From NCBI GenBank assembly GCA_027660625.1, contig JAQDNC010000001.1, positions 186,001 through 250,000 on the forward strand: 64,000 nucleotides of DNA. The letters run 5' to 3'. This stretch comes from Coriobacteriaceae bacterium AM100-PB1-1D-6A. Its GTDB lineage: Bacteria; Actinomycetota; Coriobacteriia; Coriobacteriales; Coriobacteriaceae. A program made the position numbers and the translations under genes. Positions 1 through 9,578 of the stretch are shown here, piece by piece. Below the pieces are notes generated by a model, which made no database searches, was not told the origin of the DNA, and saw nothing but the letters and a program-made list of their open reading frames with translations. Numbering within the stretch: position 1 is the stretch's first letter; every line of letters begins with the position of its first letter.

Positions 1-43
1 AGAAGCACATTTGTATTGCATCATGCAATCGCGGGGGTTGCCA

Positions 44-250
44 ATGAAATACGCCGAGCTTGTCGACGGAGAGGCCAAGACAGGCGAGCTCAAGAGCTTT
101 CTTGTGGATGGCGAGAACGTTGCCGTGACCATCCGCATACCTAAAAACATGCGTGATGCGGCGAAGGACGCCGCTGCGCTTTCTGGCATCAGCTTTACCT
201 CGCTGGTAAAGATGAGCCTCATCGAATATCTGACCAAGAAGGAGAAATAG
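44..250 (+). CDS. Small ribbon-helix-helix protein ahead of the type I R-M operon
   Basis: A 68-residue protein whose middle part (VAVTIRIPKNMRDAAKDAA, then a second helix SFTSLVKMSLIEYL) has the beta-strand plus two-helix pattern of ribbon-helix-helix DNA-binding proteins. The frame is open from base 11, but the ATG at 44 sits behind a GGGGG stretch and gives the usual length. Its stop is 2 bases before hsdM, so it is translationally linked to the methylase. By position it could be the autoregulator of the restriction locus or an orphan antitoxin-like gene; no toxin partner is visible. The role is inferred. Confidence 0.65.
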   Translation: MKYAELVDGEAKTGELKSFLVDGENVAVTIRIPKNMRDAAKDAAALSGISFTSLVKMSLIEYLTKKEK

Positions 251-252
251 CA

Positions 253-2049
253 GTGGCGGATAGCGACGATCTTATCAAGGCCGTTGGCGCCAATATTCAA
301 GAGAAGGCATCTCTCATTTGGAGTGCCGCCGATACCCTGCGTGGCCCCTACAAGCCTCATGAGTACGGACTGGTCATCCTTCCTATGACCGTTATCAAAC
401 GCTTCCACGACTGCCTTGAGCCCACGCACGATGCCGTTCTCGCCGCAGCTGAGAAATACAAAGCCTTTTCCGTGAAGGACGGCTTTTTGCGCGATGCCTC
501 CGGCTACCCCTTCTACAACACCTCTAAGTTCACCTTCGAGACGCTCAAGGCCGACCCGGAGAACATCGAGGACAACTTCAAGGACTACATCAACGGGTTC
601 TCGGACAACGTGCAGGACATCTTGGCACGCATGAAGTTCGCCGACCAGATCGAACGCCTCTCCGACCCAGACGCCCCGCTGCTCTACCAGGTCGTCTGCG
701 ACTTCTGCAAGCCGCAGGCCGACATGTCGCCCGACAAGATCAAAGCTGTGGACATGGGCTACATCTTCGAGAACCTCATTCAGCGCTTCTCCGAGTCCTA
801 CGACGAGGACGCCGGCGCTCACTTCACGAGCCGCGACATCGTGTACCTCATGACCGACCTGCTCATTCAGGCGGACCCGCACGTCTTCGACGGCGACCGC
901 ATCACGAAGACCGTCTACGACCAGACCATGGGAACCTCGCAGATGCTCGGCTGCACCGAGGAGCGCCTGCGCCAGCTCGACGCCGAGGCCCGTGTAACCT
1001 GCTACGGTCAGGAGTTCAATCCCTTCACTTTCGGCATCGCGAAGGCGAGTGCGCTAATTCGTGGCGAGGACGACGCCAACATGCGCTTCGGAGATACCCT
1101 CTCCGCCGATAAGTTCGATGGCTTCAAGTTCGACTACTGCATTTCCAATCCACCCTTCGGTGACCCGTGGAATCCTCAGGCCCCCTCGGTGGAGAAGGAA
1201 TTCAAGACTGCCGGCGGTGGACGCTTCCCCGTTGAGAAGCTTCCCGCCAAGGGCGATGGTCAGATGCTCTTCGTGCTCAACGGCCTGTCTAAGCTCAAGG
1301 ACGACGGCGTGATGGCGATTGTCCAGGACGCGAGTCCGCTCTACAAGGGCAAGCCCGGCAGCGGCGAGGACAGCATCCGCCGATACGTGTTGGAGAACGA
1401 CTGGCTCGACGCGATCGTGCAGCTGCCCTGCGACTCGTTCTACAACACCGGCATCGCCACCTACGTTTGGCTCTTCAGCAAGGCGAAGGCACCGGAGCAT
1501 CGCGACCACGTGCTGCTCATCGACGCCTCCCGGTGCTTCGAGAAGCGCCGCAAGGGCATTGGCGACAAGAAGAACGACATCACCAAGTCCTGCCGCGACC
1601 TTATCGTCCAGGCGTACTCCGAGTATCGCGACGGCACTTGGACGGGCGCCGGGTCCAACGGACTAGAGGTCTCCGTCGAGGCGCGCCTGATGGAGACGGT
1701 CGAGTTTGGCTTCAACCGCGTTGCCGTGGAGAGCCCCGTCGTCGACGAGGACGGAGAACCCGTCCTTAACAAACGCGGGAAAATGCAGGCGGACAAGGCC
1801 AAGGAGGACACCGAGGACATCCCGCTCACTCAGGACATTGACGCCTATATCGAGCGCGAGGTACGCCCGTACAACAAGTACGCCTGGGTGGACAAGAAGA
1901 AGACCAAGGTGGGCTACACCGTCCCGTTCACGCGCGTGTTCTACAAGTACGCCGAGCTGGAGCCAGCTGACGAGATCGCCAAGCGCATCCTCGAGCACGA
2001 GAAGACGCTCGAGAAGAGCCTCAAGGCCCTCTTCGGAGAGGTGCGTTAG
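253..2049 (+). CDS. hsdM: Type I restriction-modification DNA methyltransferase subunit HsdM
   Basis: A 598-residue N6-adenine methyltransferase subunit that methylates the host recognition site together with HsdS. The N-terminal helical HsdM domain is followed by HFTSRDIVYLM (about 190-200), SAM motif I at about 223-232 and the catalytic NPPF at 299-302 in FDYCISNPPFGDPW. Motif I reads DQTMGTSQML rather than the more common DPTxGTGG form; I believe this is a subfamily feature, since all other motifs are intact. The GTG start follows AAGGAG by about 8 bases. First enzyme gene of an operon with hsdS, a small Cys/His gene and hsdR. Confidence 0.95.
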   Translation: MADSDDLIKAVGANIQEKASLIWSAADTLRGPYKPHEYGLVILPMTVIKRFHDCLEPTHDAVLAAAEKYKAFSVKDGFLRDASGYPFYNTSKFTFETLKADPENIEDNFKDYINGFSDNVQDILARMKFADQIERLSDPDAPLLYQVVCDFCKPQADMSPDKIKAVDMGYIFENLIQRFSESYDEDAGAHFTSRDIVYLMTDLLIQADPHVFDGDRITKTVYDQTMGTSQMLGCTEERLRQLDAEARVTCYGQEFNPFTFGIAKASALIRGEDDANMRFGDTLSADKFDGFKFDYCISNPPFGDPWNPQAPSVEKEFKTAGGGRFPVEKLPAKGDGQMLFVLNGLSKLKDDGVMAIVQDASPLYKGKPGSGEDSIRRYVLENDWLDAIVQLPCDSFYNTGIATYVWLFSKAKAPEHRDHVLLIDASRCFEKRRKGIGDKKNDITKSCRDLIVQAYSEYRDGTWTGAGSNGLEVSVEARLMETVEFGFNRVAVESPVVDEDGEPVLNKRGKMQADKAKEDTEDIPLTQDIDAYIEREVRPYNKYAWVDKKKTKVGYTVPFTRVFYKYAELEPADEIAKRILEHEKTLEKSLKALFGEVR

Positions 2050-2051
2050 CA

Positions 2052-3326
2052 ATGCGGGAGATGAAGGACAGTGGCGTCGAGTGGCTCGGCGAGGTCCCCT
2101 CGAGGTGGAAATTGCATAGGGCTAAGCGCCTGTTTAAACTCACCAACGACAGGGGCAACGATGACCTTACGCTTTTGGCAGCGACCCAGAAGCATGGCAT
2201 GTGGCCTCAGGATAGGCTTGAAGGTGTTGTTCGCGTTAAGGACGATACCGACCTAAGTAGATTCCGTACGGTTCACAGGAATGATTTTGTAATCAGCCTG
2301 CGCAGCTTCCAGGGCGGCTTCGAGCGCTCCGACTTCGAAGGGGTCTGTTCGCCTGCTTACCAAACGTTTCGCTCAATAAAGCCAATCGACTATCAGTTCT
2401 ATAAGTACTTGTTTAAGTCGCCGTCGTTTATTGACCATATGAATTCACTAACGTTGGGCATCCGCGAAGGCAAAACAATCAAGTTCGAGGACTTTGCAGC
2501 CCAAGTGCTACCCATGCCTCCCCTCGATGAGCAGCGCCGCATCGCGGAATACCTGGACGATAAGTGCGCCGAAATCGACCGCGCCGTCTCCACCGCCGAG
2601 CAGTCTATTGAAGAGTACAGGGCGTATCAAAACGATGTGGTTAAACGAGCCATTGTTTACGGTACGTGTAACGCTTTCAAAGTGAAAGAAAGCGGAGTCC
2701 CGGCGATAGGAAAAATGAATGCGAACTGGGGCCTCGTGATGGTGAAGCGTCTCGCTGTATTTCTCAACGGAGATAGAAGTGACAGCTACCCTTCAGGCGA
2801 CGACATTCAAGAGGCTGGAATTCCGTTTATTACGTCTGGCGACCTCAATGGTCGTTATCTTCCCGACGTCTTTTCGAAGTACATTTCGCAAGATAAGTAC
2901 GATTCACTTAAGGGTGTGAAGCTACGGCGCGGTGATGTCGTCTTTTGTTTGCGCGGAAGCGTTGGCAAATGCTCGTTGAACCGAACGGAGAACTGCGGCA
3001 CGGTTGCTTCTTCGCTGACTGTCGCTAGACCCATTTGCTGCGCTCCCGAGTGGCTTAGCTATGCGCTTACGTGCTCATCTACCACCAATCAAGCCATGGC
3101 TACTGCCATTGGTGCAACGAGCGCAAATCTTGCCGCTAACGTATTGGCTCGGGCGTTTGTGCCATTGCCCCCTCTCTCCGAACAGCGTCTCATTGCGGAC
3201 TACTTGGACGAGAAGTGCACCCAGATCGATGCCGATATCGCTGCCAAGCAGGCTATCATCACCGACCTCAAAGCGTACAAGCAGTCGCTCATCTACGAGA
3301 CCGTCACCGGAAAGCGGGAGGTGTAG
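2052..3326 (+). CDS. hsdS: Type I restriction-modification specificity subunit HsdS
   Basis: A 424-residue specificity subunit with two target-recognition domains, each followed by a conserved helical repeat. The first repeat (PMPPLDEQRRIAEYLDDKC) starts near residue 154 and the second (PLPPLSEQRLIADYLDEKC) near residue 371. This is the usual two-half-site architecture that reads a bipartite sequence and docks HsdM and HsdR. The two recognition domains differ strongly, as expected. The ATG at 2052 lies 2 bases after the hsdM stop. The gene is intact, with no inverted partial hsdS copies nearby, so I see no sign of a phase-variable shufflon. Confidence 0.95.
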   Translation: MREMKDSGVEWLGEVPSRWKLHRAKRLFKLTNDRGNDDLTLLAATQKHGMWPQDRLEGVVRVKDDTDLSRFRTVHRNDFVISLRSFQGGFERSDFEGVCSPAYQTFRSIKPIDYQFYKYLFKSPSFIDHMNSLTLGIREGKTIKFEDFAAQVLPMPPLDEQRRIAEYLDDKCAEIDRAVSTAEQSIEEYRAYQNDVVKRAIVYGTCNAFKVKESGVPAIGKMNANWGLVMVKRLAVFLNGDRSDSYPSGDDIQEAGIPFITSGDLNGRYLPDVFSKYISQDKYDSLKGVKLRRGDVVFCLRGSVGKCSLNRTENCGTVASSLTVARPICCAPEWLSYALTCSSTTNQAMATAIGATSANLAANVLARAFVPLPPLSEQRLIADYLDEKCTQIDADIAAKQAIITDLKAYKQSLIYETVTGKREV

Positions 3327-3329
3327 CCA

Positions 3330-3893
3330 ATGGGCGATTCCTATCGTCTTCCGGGCATCGTGCTGGAGGCGTCGTCGTCGAAAACGTGGGATATTGCCGT
3401 TTCCGAATGGCACGTGGTGGGGTGCCATGACAATGGGAACACCTCCGGAGAGTGTCTTTGCGGGCATGAGGGCATCAGGTATGAGTTCACAATCAAAAAT
3501 TCCGTCAACGGGAAAGAGCTCTCGCCAATAGGCTCCACCTGCATCCTTAAGTTTGAAAATGATGAGCTCAAGAACGAGGTTGAGGGCTGGAAGGCAGCGA
3601 TCAAGCTGCTGGAAGCCCTTGAGGCGAGGAAGCCGGGCGTGCGACTCGATGGCATGAACAGGGATCTGTTTTCTCGACGCCTCTACGCTTTCCTTTACGA
3701 GAGGGGCGCCTTTCCGGCCAATAGGTACAACGGTTATGACGGTCGAAACGATTACGAGTTCATGGTGGATATGTTCAACAAGAGGACGGCACCGACGGAA
3801 AAGCAGCGCGCGAAGATGTACATGGTGCTAAACAAGAGCATATTTCCGTGGCTCGCTCTCTTTGGTCGCGAGTTGAGAGAGATGAGGTTGTAG
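3330..3893 (+). CDS. Uncharacterised Cys/His protein between hsdS and hsdR
   Basis: A 187-residue protein that I do not recognise as a standard type I subunit. The N-terminal third holds a Cys/His cluster, GCHDNGNTSGECLCGHEGI, followed by FTIKNSVNGKELSPIGSTC, suggesting a small metal-binding fold; similar segments occur in phage and plasmid proteins as far as I recall. The C-terminal two thirds is helical and charged. Start and stop are 3 and 1 bases from hsdS and hsdR, so it is co-translated with them. It might modulate restriction or be a separate defence or anti-defence cargo; function unknown. Confidence 0.8.
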   Translation: MGDSYRLPGIVLEASSSKTWDIAVSEWHVVGCHDNGNTSGECLCGHEGIRYEFTIKNSVNGKELSPIGSTCILKFENDELKNEVEGWKAAIKLLEALEARKPGVRLDGMNRDLFSRRLYAFLYERGAFPANRYNGYDGRNDYEFMVDMFNKRTAPTEKQRAKMYMVLNKSIFPWLALFGRELREMRL

Positions 3894-3894
3894 C

Positions 3895-6800
3895 ATGCCT
3901 GCGCAGACAAAGGAAAAGAACCTCGAAGAGGACATCGAGTCGTTTCTCTGCTCGCCTGAGGGCGGTTTCTTCAAGTGCGACGACAGGCATTCGCTCCTCT
4001 ACGTCGAGGACGGCACCTATCAGATGGTCGGCGGCGGCTACATGGAGCATCGTGACCGTGCGCTCGACGCCGCCACCCTGGTCAACTTCATCCAGACGAC
4101 GCAGCCCAAGGCGTGGGATCGCTTCGAGCGCATGTGCAACTCCGATTCCACGGCGAAGTTCGCCAAGGTCTTCAACGACGCCGTCGACCGCCTGGGTATG
4201 GTCGCGGTGCTCAAACACGGCTTCAAGCACCGAGGAATTCCTTTCAAGGTCGTATTCTTCAAGCCGGAGAGCGGGCTTAACGAAAGCGCCGCCGACCGCT
4301 ATGCCAAGAACGTCTGCCGCTGCATCCGCCAGTTCCACTTCGCCGAGACGGGCAACCAGACCATCGACATGGTCCTGGACGTGAACGGCATCCCCCTGGT
4401 GAGCATAGAGCTCAAGGACCAGTTCACCGGCCAAGACGTTGAGAATGCCATGCGCCAGTGGCGCGAGGACCGCGACCCGAGGTGTCGCTGTCTCAAGTTC
4501 AACACGCGCATGGTGGCCTTTTTCGCCGTCGATCTCGAAAATGTCTACATGACCACCAAGCTGGAGGGCGCGAAGACCTTCTTCCTGCCGTTCAACCAGG
4601 GCTCCGCCGGGGCGGGAAACGACGGCGGCGCCGGCAACCCCGCAAATCCCGACGGTTATGCCACGAGCCACTTGTGGGAGGTCGCCCTGCAGAAGGACAG
4701 CCTGCTCGATATCGTCAACAAGTTCCTCCACCTGGAGGTCAAGGAAGAGACAGAGCTCGATGCGCGCGGCAACGAGGTGAAGCGCAAGAAGGAGCGCATC
4801 ATCTTCCCCCGTTACCACCAGCTCGACTCCGTGCGTAAGGTCATCGCCGACGTGCGCGCGAACGGGACGGGCAAGAACTACCTCGTGCAGCATTCGGCGG
4901 GGTCGGGCAAGTCGAACAGCATCGCCTGGACGGCCTATCGCCTTGCATCCCTCTTTGTGGATGACACCCCGCTGTTCGACTCCGTGGTCGTCGTCACCGA
5001 CCGCCGAGTGCTCGACAGCCAGCTGCAGGAGACCATCTCGGGCTTCGATCACGCCATCGGCTCGGTCGTGACCATCGGCAAGGACAAGACCTCGGCCGAC
5101 CTGCGGGACGCCATCAACGGCGGCGCTCGTCTCATCGTCTCGACCCTTCAGAAGTTCCCCGTGATCTACGAGCAGGTCGAGAGCAAGGGTAAGCGCTTCG
5201 CCATCATCGTCGACGAGGCACATTCGTCCCAGACGGGAACGAGCGCGCTCAAGCTCAAGAGCGCCCTTGCCGACAAGCGCGACGCGCTCGAGGAGTACGC
5301 TGAGATCGAGGCGGAAGCCGAGGACGCCGCAGCCGATTGGGAGGACCAGCTCGCCGACGAGCTCGCGAGCCACGGCCGTCACAAGAACCTGACCTTCGTT
5401 GCCTTTACCGCCACGCCAAAGGAACAGACGCTCGAGATCTTCGGCGATGAGTGGCCTGACGGGTCCTTCCACCCGTTCCACGTCTACTCGATGCGCCAGG
5501 CGATAGAGGAGGGCTTCATTATGGACCCCCTCGCCAACTACGTGAGTTATTCGGAGGCCGTCGAGCTCGCACGCACGGTCCCCGACAATCCCGACGTACC
5601 GAGCAGCCCCACGCTCAAGCTGCTCCGCAAGTATAAGGAGCTGCACCCCTATGCCCTCGGCCAGAAAGCCGAGATCATCGTGGAGACATTCCGCAATGTG
5701 ACACGCACCAAAATCCGCGGCAAGGGCAAGATGATGGTGGTCACGGCCTCGCGCCTCGCGACGGTTCGCTACTACCACGAGATCAAGCGCTACATGCAGA
5801 AGAAGGGCTACGATGATATCGAGGTGCTGGTGGCGTTCTCGGGCGCCATTAGCGACCCGGCTGACGGCCCCGACGGTCCCGAGTACACCGAGCCGGTCAT
5901 CAACGTCGGCCACGATGGACAACGCGTCGCCGAGAGCCAAACGAAGGCCGAGTTCCACAACTATGGGGACGTGCTTGTTGTTGCCGAGAAGTACCAGACG
6001 GGCTTTGACGAGCCGCTGCTGCACACGCTGGTGGTGGACAAGAAGCTCAAGGACGTGAAGGCCGTCCAGACGCTCTGCCGCGTCAACCGCATCCACCCGG
6101 ACAAGGAGGACACCTACATCCTCGACTTCGTGAACAAGCCCGAGGACATCCAGAAGGCTTTCGAACGCTTCTACACCGAGACGTCGCTTTCCGAGCAGAT
6201 TAACACCGACCTCCTCTATCAGGTGCAGACCGATATTCGCGGTTACGGGCTCTATGACGAGTCTGACATTGAGGCCGCTGCCGAGATAGTCTTCACCGAT
6301 GGCAAGGGTAAATCGCAGAGCAACGTGCAGGGTAAGCTCGCGGCCGTTTTGAAGCCGGCGGTCGCGCGTTATAACGAGTTGAACGACGATGAACGCTATC
6401 AGGTTCGTCGCAAGGTGCGTAGCTTCTGCAAGTGGTACACCTACATCACCCAGATCGTGCGCATGTTTGACCGAGACCTGCATAAGGAATACGTGTATTT
6501 AAGCTATCTGCGCCACCTCCTCAAGGTCGAGAAGATCCCCGTCGAGGCTGTGGACGACAAGGTCGAGATGCGCTTCTACAAGCTCAAGCAGGAGTTCGAG
6601 GGCAGCATTTCGCTTGAGCCTGGCGGCGGCGTGCTCGATCCCGGTGGCGCGGCCAAGACCGTGACGCCCGATAAGAAGCGCGACCCGCTGCAGGTGCTCG
6701 TGGATAAGTTCAACGAGCAGTGGGCTGGCAACTTCACCGAGGGAGATCGTGTGGTTATCGACACGCTGTGGAAGCGTATCGCCGAAAACCCGCAGGTCGC

Positions 6801-6987
6801 CGACACCATCCGTCGCGACGGCAGACAGGTCTTCGAATCAAGCCTGCTGCCCAAGGTGTTCGATGAGGAGGCTCGCCGCGCCTATGTGGAGAACACGGAC
6901 TCCTTTACCAGCCTCTTTGAGGACAGTGAGAAGTATCGCGCCATGATGAGCGCCATCGGGCAGCTGCTGGTTGAGAAATTCAAGTAG
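3895..6987 (+). CDS. hsdR: Type I restriction endonuclease subunit HsdR
   Basis: A 1030-residue restriction and translocation subunit. The N-terminal PD-(D/E)XK nuclease shows DVNGIPLVSIELKDQFTG with the E-x-K pair near residues 170-175. The SF2 motor follows, with Walker A HSAGSGKSNS (about 332-341), DEAH box VDEAHSSQTG (about 437) and motif III FTATP, then a second RecA-like domain and the C-terminal helical domain that binds the methylase. Length and domain order are normal and nothing is disrupted, so the R-M system should be functional. It starts 1 base after the preceding gene. Confidence 0.95.
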   Translation: MPAQTKEKNLEEDIESFLCSPEGGFFKCDDRHSLLYVEDGTYQMVGGGYMEHRDRALDAATLVNFIQTTQPKAWDRFERMCNSDSTAKFAKVFNDAVDRLGMVAVLKHGFKHRGIPFKVVFFKPESGLNESAADRYAKNVCRCIRQFHFAETGNQTIDMVLDVNGIPLVSIELKDQFTGQDVENAMRQWREDRDPRCRCLKFNTRMVAFFAVDLENVYMTTKLEGAKTFFLPFNQGSAGAGNDGGAGNPANPDGYATSHLWEVALQKDSLLDIVNKFLHLEVKEETELDARGNEVKRKKERIIFPRYHQLDSVRKVIADVRANGTGKNYLVQHSAGSGKSNSIAWTAYRLASLFVDDTPLFDSVVVVTDRRVLDSQLQETISGFDHAIGSVVTIGKDKTSADLRDAINGGARLIVSTLQKFPVIYEQVESKGKRFAIIVDEAHSSQTGTSALKLKSALADKRDALEEYAEIEAEAEDAAADWEDQLADELASHGRHKNLTFVAFTATPKEQTLEIFGDEWPDGSFHPFHVYSMRQAIEEGFIMDPLANYVSYSEAVELARTVPDNPDVPSSPTLKLLRKYKELHPYALGQKAEIIVETFRNVTRTKIRGKGKMMVVTASRLATVRYYHEIKRYMQKKGYDDIEVLVAFSGAISDPADGPDGPEYTEPVINVGHDGQRVAESQTKAEFHNYGDVLVVAEKYQTGFDEPLLHTLVVDKKLKDVKAVQTLCRVNRIHPDKEDTYILDFVNKPEDIQKAFERFYTETSLSEQINTDLLYQVQTDIRGYGLYDESDIEAAAEIVFTDGKGKSQSNVQGKLAAVLKPAVARYNELNDDERYQVRRKVRSFCKWYTYITQIVRMFDRDLHKEYVYLSYLRHLLKVEKIPVEAVDDKVEMRFYKLKQEFEGSISLEPGGGVLDPGGAAKTVTPDKKRDPLQVLVDKFNEQWAGNFTEGDRVVIDTLWKRIAENPQVADTIRRDGRQVFESSLLPKVFDEEARRAYVENTDSFTSLFEDSEKYRAMMSAIGQLLVEKFK

Positions 6988-7026
6988 GATTCCTGAGATT
7001 GATGTTGGAAAAAGGGGCAACCGCAA

Positions 7027-9150
7027 ATGAAAGCAACCGAGGTAAATCTACTCGACCTTATGGGCGTGGCGAAGATGCAGTTTGTCATTCCCGTGTACCA
7101 GCGAGTTTACTCGTGGAGTGTAAAAGAGTGCGAGGTGCTTTGGGATGACGTCATGCGAGCGGGTCGTGATGGCGTATCGCACTTCGTGGGGTCAATGCTT
7201 TATATCCCCGAGTCCGAGAGCTCTGCCACGAGCATTTCGCGCGTGCTTCTGATTGACGGACAGCAGCGCATGACGACGTTTTCGTTGATGATTGCAGCTT
7301 TGGCTGACTATTTGGAGAGCAACCCCGACAAGGCTGGCTTCCTTGGCGACCTCAAAATCTCGGCGCTGAGGAAAAATTACCTCTTTAACGATGACGACTA
7401 CAACGGTCTGGCACGCTACAAGCTGGTGCTCTCGCAGGACGATAAAGAGACGCTGTTCTCCATCGTGTCTGGGGCTCCCGTGCCAGATGAAAAATCGGAT
7501 CGGATTGTCGAGAACCATGCGTTCTTCCGCGAGAAGATGCGTGGTAAATCATTTGACCCGGCAAGGCTTTGGGCGGGGCTAAACCGCGTGCAGGTCATCG
7601 ACACTAAGCTCACCGCTGGCGTTGATAATGCCCAGCTCATATTTGAGTCCATGAACTCCAAGGGCAAGCCGCTCACGCCCATTGACCTCATCCGTAACTA
7701 CGTTCTAATGTCGCTTCCCAACGACGAACAGACCAAGCTTTATGAGGGTTATTGGCATCCACTCGAGTGCTTGTTCGGAAAAGGCGGCGAGGACGAGTTC
7801 AATGCATTTATCTGGTACTGGCTGTGGCTTAAAGTTCCCAATAGGATGCCGAAGGAGAACGAGGCCTACTACGAGTTTAAGCGCTATTTCGCCGACGACT
7901 ACGATGGTGACACCGAGGGCCTGCTTAAGGAGCTGCGCGGGTATGCACATAGATACGCCAGTCTGTTCCTTGGTAAGGAGAAGGACGACGGACTGCGCCG
8001 AGTGTTCGGCAGAATCGTAAGCCTCGACGTGAAGCAGATAAGGCCCCTCTTAATGTTGCTTTATTCGGTTTACGAGGGGAATGGACTAGACCGCAATGCG
8101 TTTTTACGTATCTGCGAGACTATCGAGTCGTTTCTGTTCAGGCGAGCGGTTTGCGGCAGACTTACCACGGGCCTAAATAATTTCTTTGCCGGCATGTATC
8201 GCAATCTCGAGCAGCAGGACGATATCGAGGAGTACGTTACGGCGATGCTCCTTATCCACAGCAGCGGTATGACCGCATACTTTCCGACAGACGAGCATTT
8301 TGTCGAGGAGTTTAAGGCGCGTGACTGCTACAACCGCTTCTCTAAAAAGCGCTATTACCTGGAACGCATGGAGAACTGGCACCACCCGAAGGAGTCCATC
8401 TCAGCCGACGATTACCAGATCGAGCACATCATGCCCCAGACGATTGATGATGAGCACGGCTGGAAGGAATCGCTTGGTGAGAACTGGGAAGACGTCCACG
8501 ACAGGCTGTGCAACAACTTGGGAAATCTTACGCTGACGGGCTACAACCAGGAGTACTCAAACCGGTCGTTCTCGGACAAGCTCAATCTGCCTGACGTCGG
8601 ATTTAAGTGCAGCCCGCTCTACCTAAACAAATCGATTGTCTCGCATGAAAAATGGGGTGAGGAAGAGATTGGGCAGCGCGCGGACGAGCTGGCGAAAGAA
8701 GCGTGCGAGATATGGAAGTATCCCGACCTTCCGGCAGACGTCGTCGACAAGTACCGTCCTTCTCGTGGGGAGCCTGACGAGGCTCCTGTCTGGACTCTGC
8801 ATGAGAACCACCCCACCTTTGCCGAAGGTGGGCTCAACCAGAAGCTTTTCGATGAGGTGCGCGAGTCCGTTCTGAGTGGTAACCCTTCGTGGGAGTCCTA
8901 CATAGCCAAGTACTATGTAGGCTTCAGGTCGGGCAAGCGAAAACTGCATGCCGTGTTAGAAGGTAGGACCAGCAACGGTGGCTGGATTGCCGTCGGCCTG
9001 GCAAAGAGCGTGGATGACCTAATTGATCCAGAGGACATGTGCCAGGACAAACGTACGCAGGGTGGATTTGGCCCAGGCCTACCGACCTATGTTGCTCTTC
9101 GTAATGCCGATGACATTCCCGCGGTGCTCGATCTTATAAAGCAGTGCTAG
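7027..9150 (+). CDS. GmrSD-like DUF262/DUF1524 nuclease (type IV restriction type)
   Basis: A 707-residue protein. The N-terminal DUF262 domain carries IPVYQRVYSW (about 21-30) and the IDGQQR nucleotide-binding motif (76-81), then IFESMNSKGKPLTPIDLIRN. A DUF1524 HNH-type nuclease domain follows, with QIEHIMPQT near residue 465 and NNLGNLTLTGYNQ downstream. The last about 120 residues look like the DUF5655 domain often found at this end. The family (GmrSD, BrxU and relatives) cuts modified phage DNA using NTP. It starts 39 bases after hsdR behind AAAGGGG, so it may be read from the same transcript. A type I enzyme plus a modification-dependent enzyme cover opposite phage strategies. Confidence 0.88.
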   Translation: MKATEVNLLDLMGVAKMQFVIPVYQRVYSWSVKECEVLWDDVMRAGRDGVSHFVGSMLYIPESESSATSISRVLLIDGQQRMTTFSLMIAALADYLESNPDKAGFLGDLKISALRKNYLFNDDDYNGLARYKLVLSQDDKETLFSIVSGAPVPDEKSDRIVENHAFFREKMRGKSFDPARLWAGLNRVQVIDTKLTAGVDNAQLIFESMNSKGKPLTPIDLIRNYVLMSLPNDEQTKLYEGYWHPLECLFGKGGEDEFNAFIWYWLWLKVPNRMPKENEAYYEFKRYFADDYDGDTEGLLKELRGYAHRYASLFLGKEKDDGLRRVFGRIVSLDVKQIRPLLMLLYSVYEGNGLDRNAFLRICETIESFLFRRAVCGRLTTGLNNFFAGMYRNLEQQDDIEEYVTAMLLIHSSGMTAYFPTDEHFVEEFKARDCYNRFSKKRYYLERMENWHHPKESISADDYQIEHIMPQTIDDEHGWKESLGENWEDVHDRLCNNLGNLTLTGYNQEYSNRSFSDKLNLPDVGFKCSPLYLNKSIVSHEKWGEEEIGQRADELAKEACEIWKYPDLPADVVDKYRPSRGEPDEAPVWTLHENHPTFAEGGLNQKLFDEVRESVLSGNPSWESYIAKYYVGFRSGKRKLHAVLEGRTSNGGWIAVGLAKSVDDLIDPEDMCQDKRTQGGFGPGLPTYVALRNADDIPAVLDLIKQC

Positions 9151-9156
9151 GTTAAA

Positions 9157-9179
9157 GGCCGGGAATCTAATTCCCGGCC
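9157..9179 (+). terminator. Hairpin terminator after the defence operon
   Basis: A 9-bp perfect stem GGCCGGGAA/TTCCCGGCC with a 5-base loop lies directly after the nuclease stop. The T-run is poor, so termination strength is uncertain. Confidence 0.6.
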
Positions 9180-9217
9180 CTTGCCATCTCGGAATTGCCG
9201 ATGGCTTATCTGCCCAC

Positions 9218-9511
9218 CTACACCCCCGCAATCCCGCGCGCCGCGCTCAGCAGCTCGTACTCCCTCTGGCTCCACTGGTGCAGCTCGGCCGCGTGCACGG
9301 CGTCGCGACACAGGTCCAGGAACACCTCGGCGCCCTCGCAGAAGCACTCGCGGGCAAAGGCGCCGGATCCGTCCGCAACGCACGCACCGTCGGCAAAAAG
9401 CTTCCAGCTGGACGGCTCGCGCGAGCCGTCTCCGAGCAGCTTGATCTGCAGAACATGTGGGCCGCCAGCGGCACATGGCCCTTCTTCCAACGCCTGCACC
9501 GTAAAGCGCAT
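9218..9511 (-). CDS. Small hypothetical protein
   Basis: A 97-residue protein beginning MRFTVQALEEGPC and ending AARGIAGV. It has a coding-like composition and a TAG stop like its neighbours. I do not recognise a family. No Shine-Dalgarno is visible; instead TATACT lies 12 bases ahead of the ATG on this strand (9524-9529), so a leaderless transcript is possible. It sits alone and convergent to the defence operon. Overlapping longer frames on both strands look like shadows. Confidence 0.5.
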   Translation of the reverse strand: MRFTVQALEEGPCAAGGPHVLQIKLLGDGSREPSSWKLFADGACVADGSGAFARECFCEGAEVFLDLCRDAVHAAELHQWSQREYELLSAARGIAGV

Positions 9512-9534
9512 CTGGAGGGACAGAGTATAAAATC

Positions 9535-9578
9535 CGGAAAAGTGTCGAAATAGGCACCTTAAAACTTCGGAAAAGTGT
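9535..9578 (+). repeat. Two direct copies of CGGAAAAGTGT
   Basis: CGGAAAAGTGT occurs at 9535-9545 and 9568-9578, 33 bases apart, upstream of the small minus-strand gene. Read on the plus strand the stretch encodes a short tail (RKSVEIGTLKLRKSVAG) ending in TGA near 9587, which could be a scrap of a lost gene. Either a duplicated regulatory site or a degenerate coding remnant. Confidence 0.4.

Noticed and set aside
3775..6483. A 902-codon open frame on the minus strand opposite hsdR.
   Set aside because: It is the GC-rich antisense shadow of a gene with clear HsdR motifs; composition is Leu/Val/Arg repetitive and no family signature appears.
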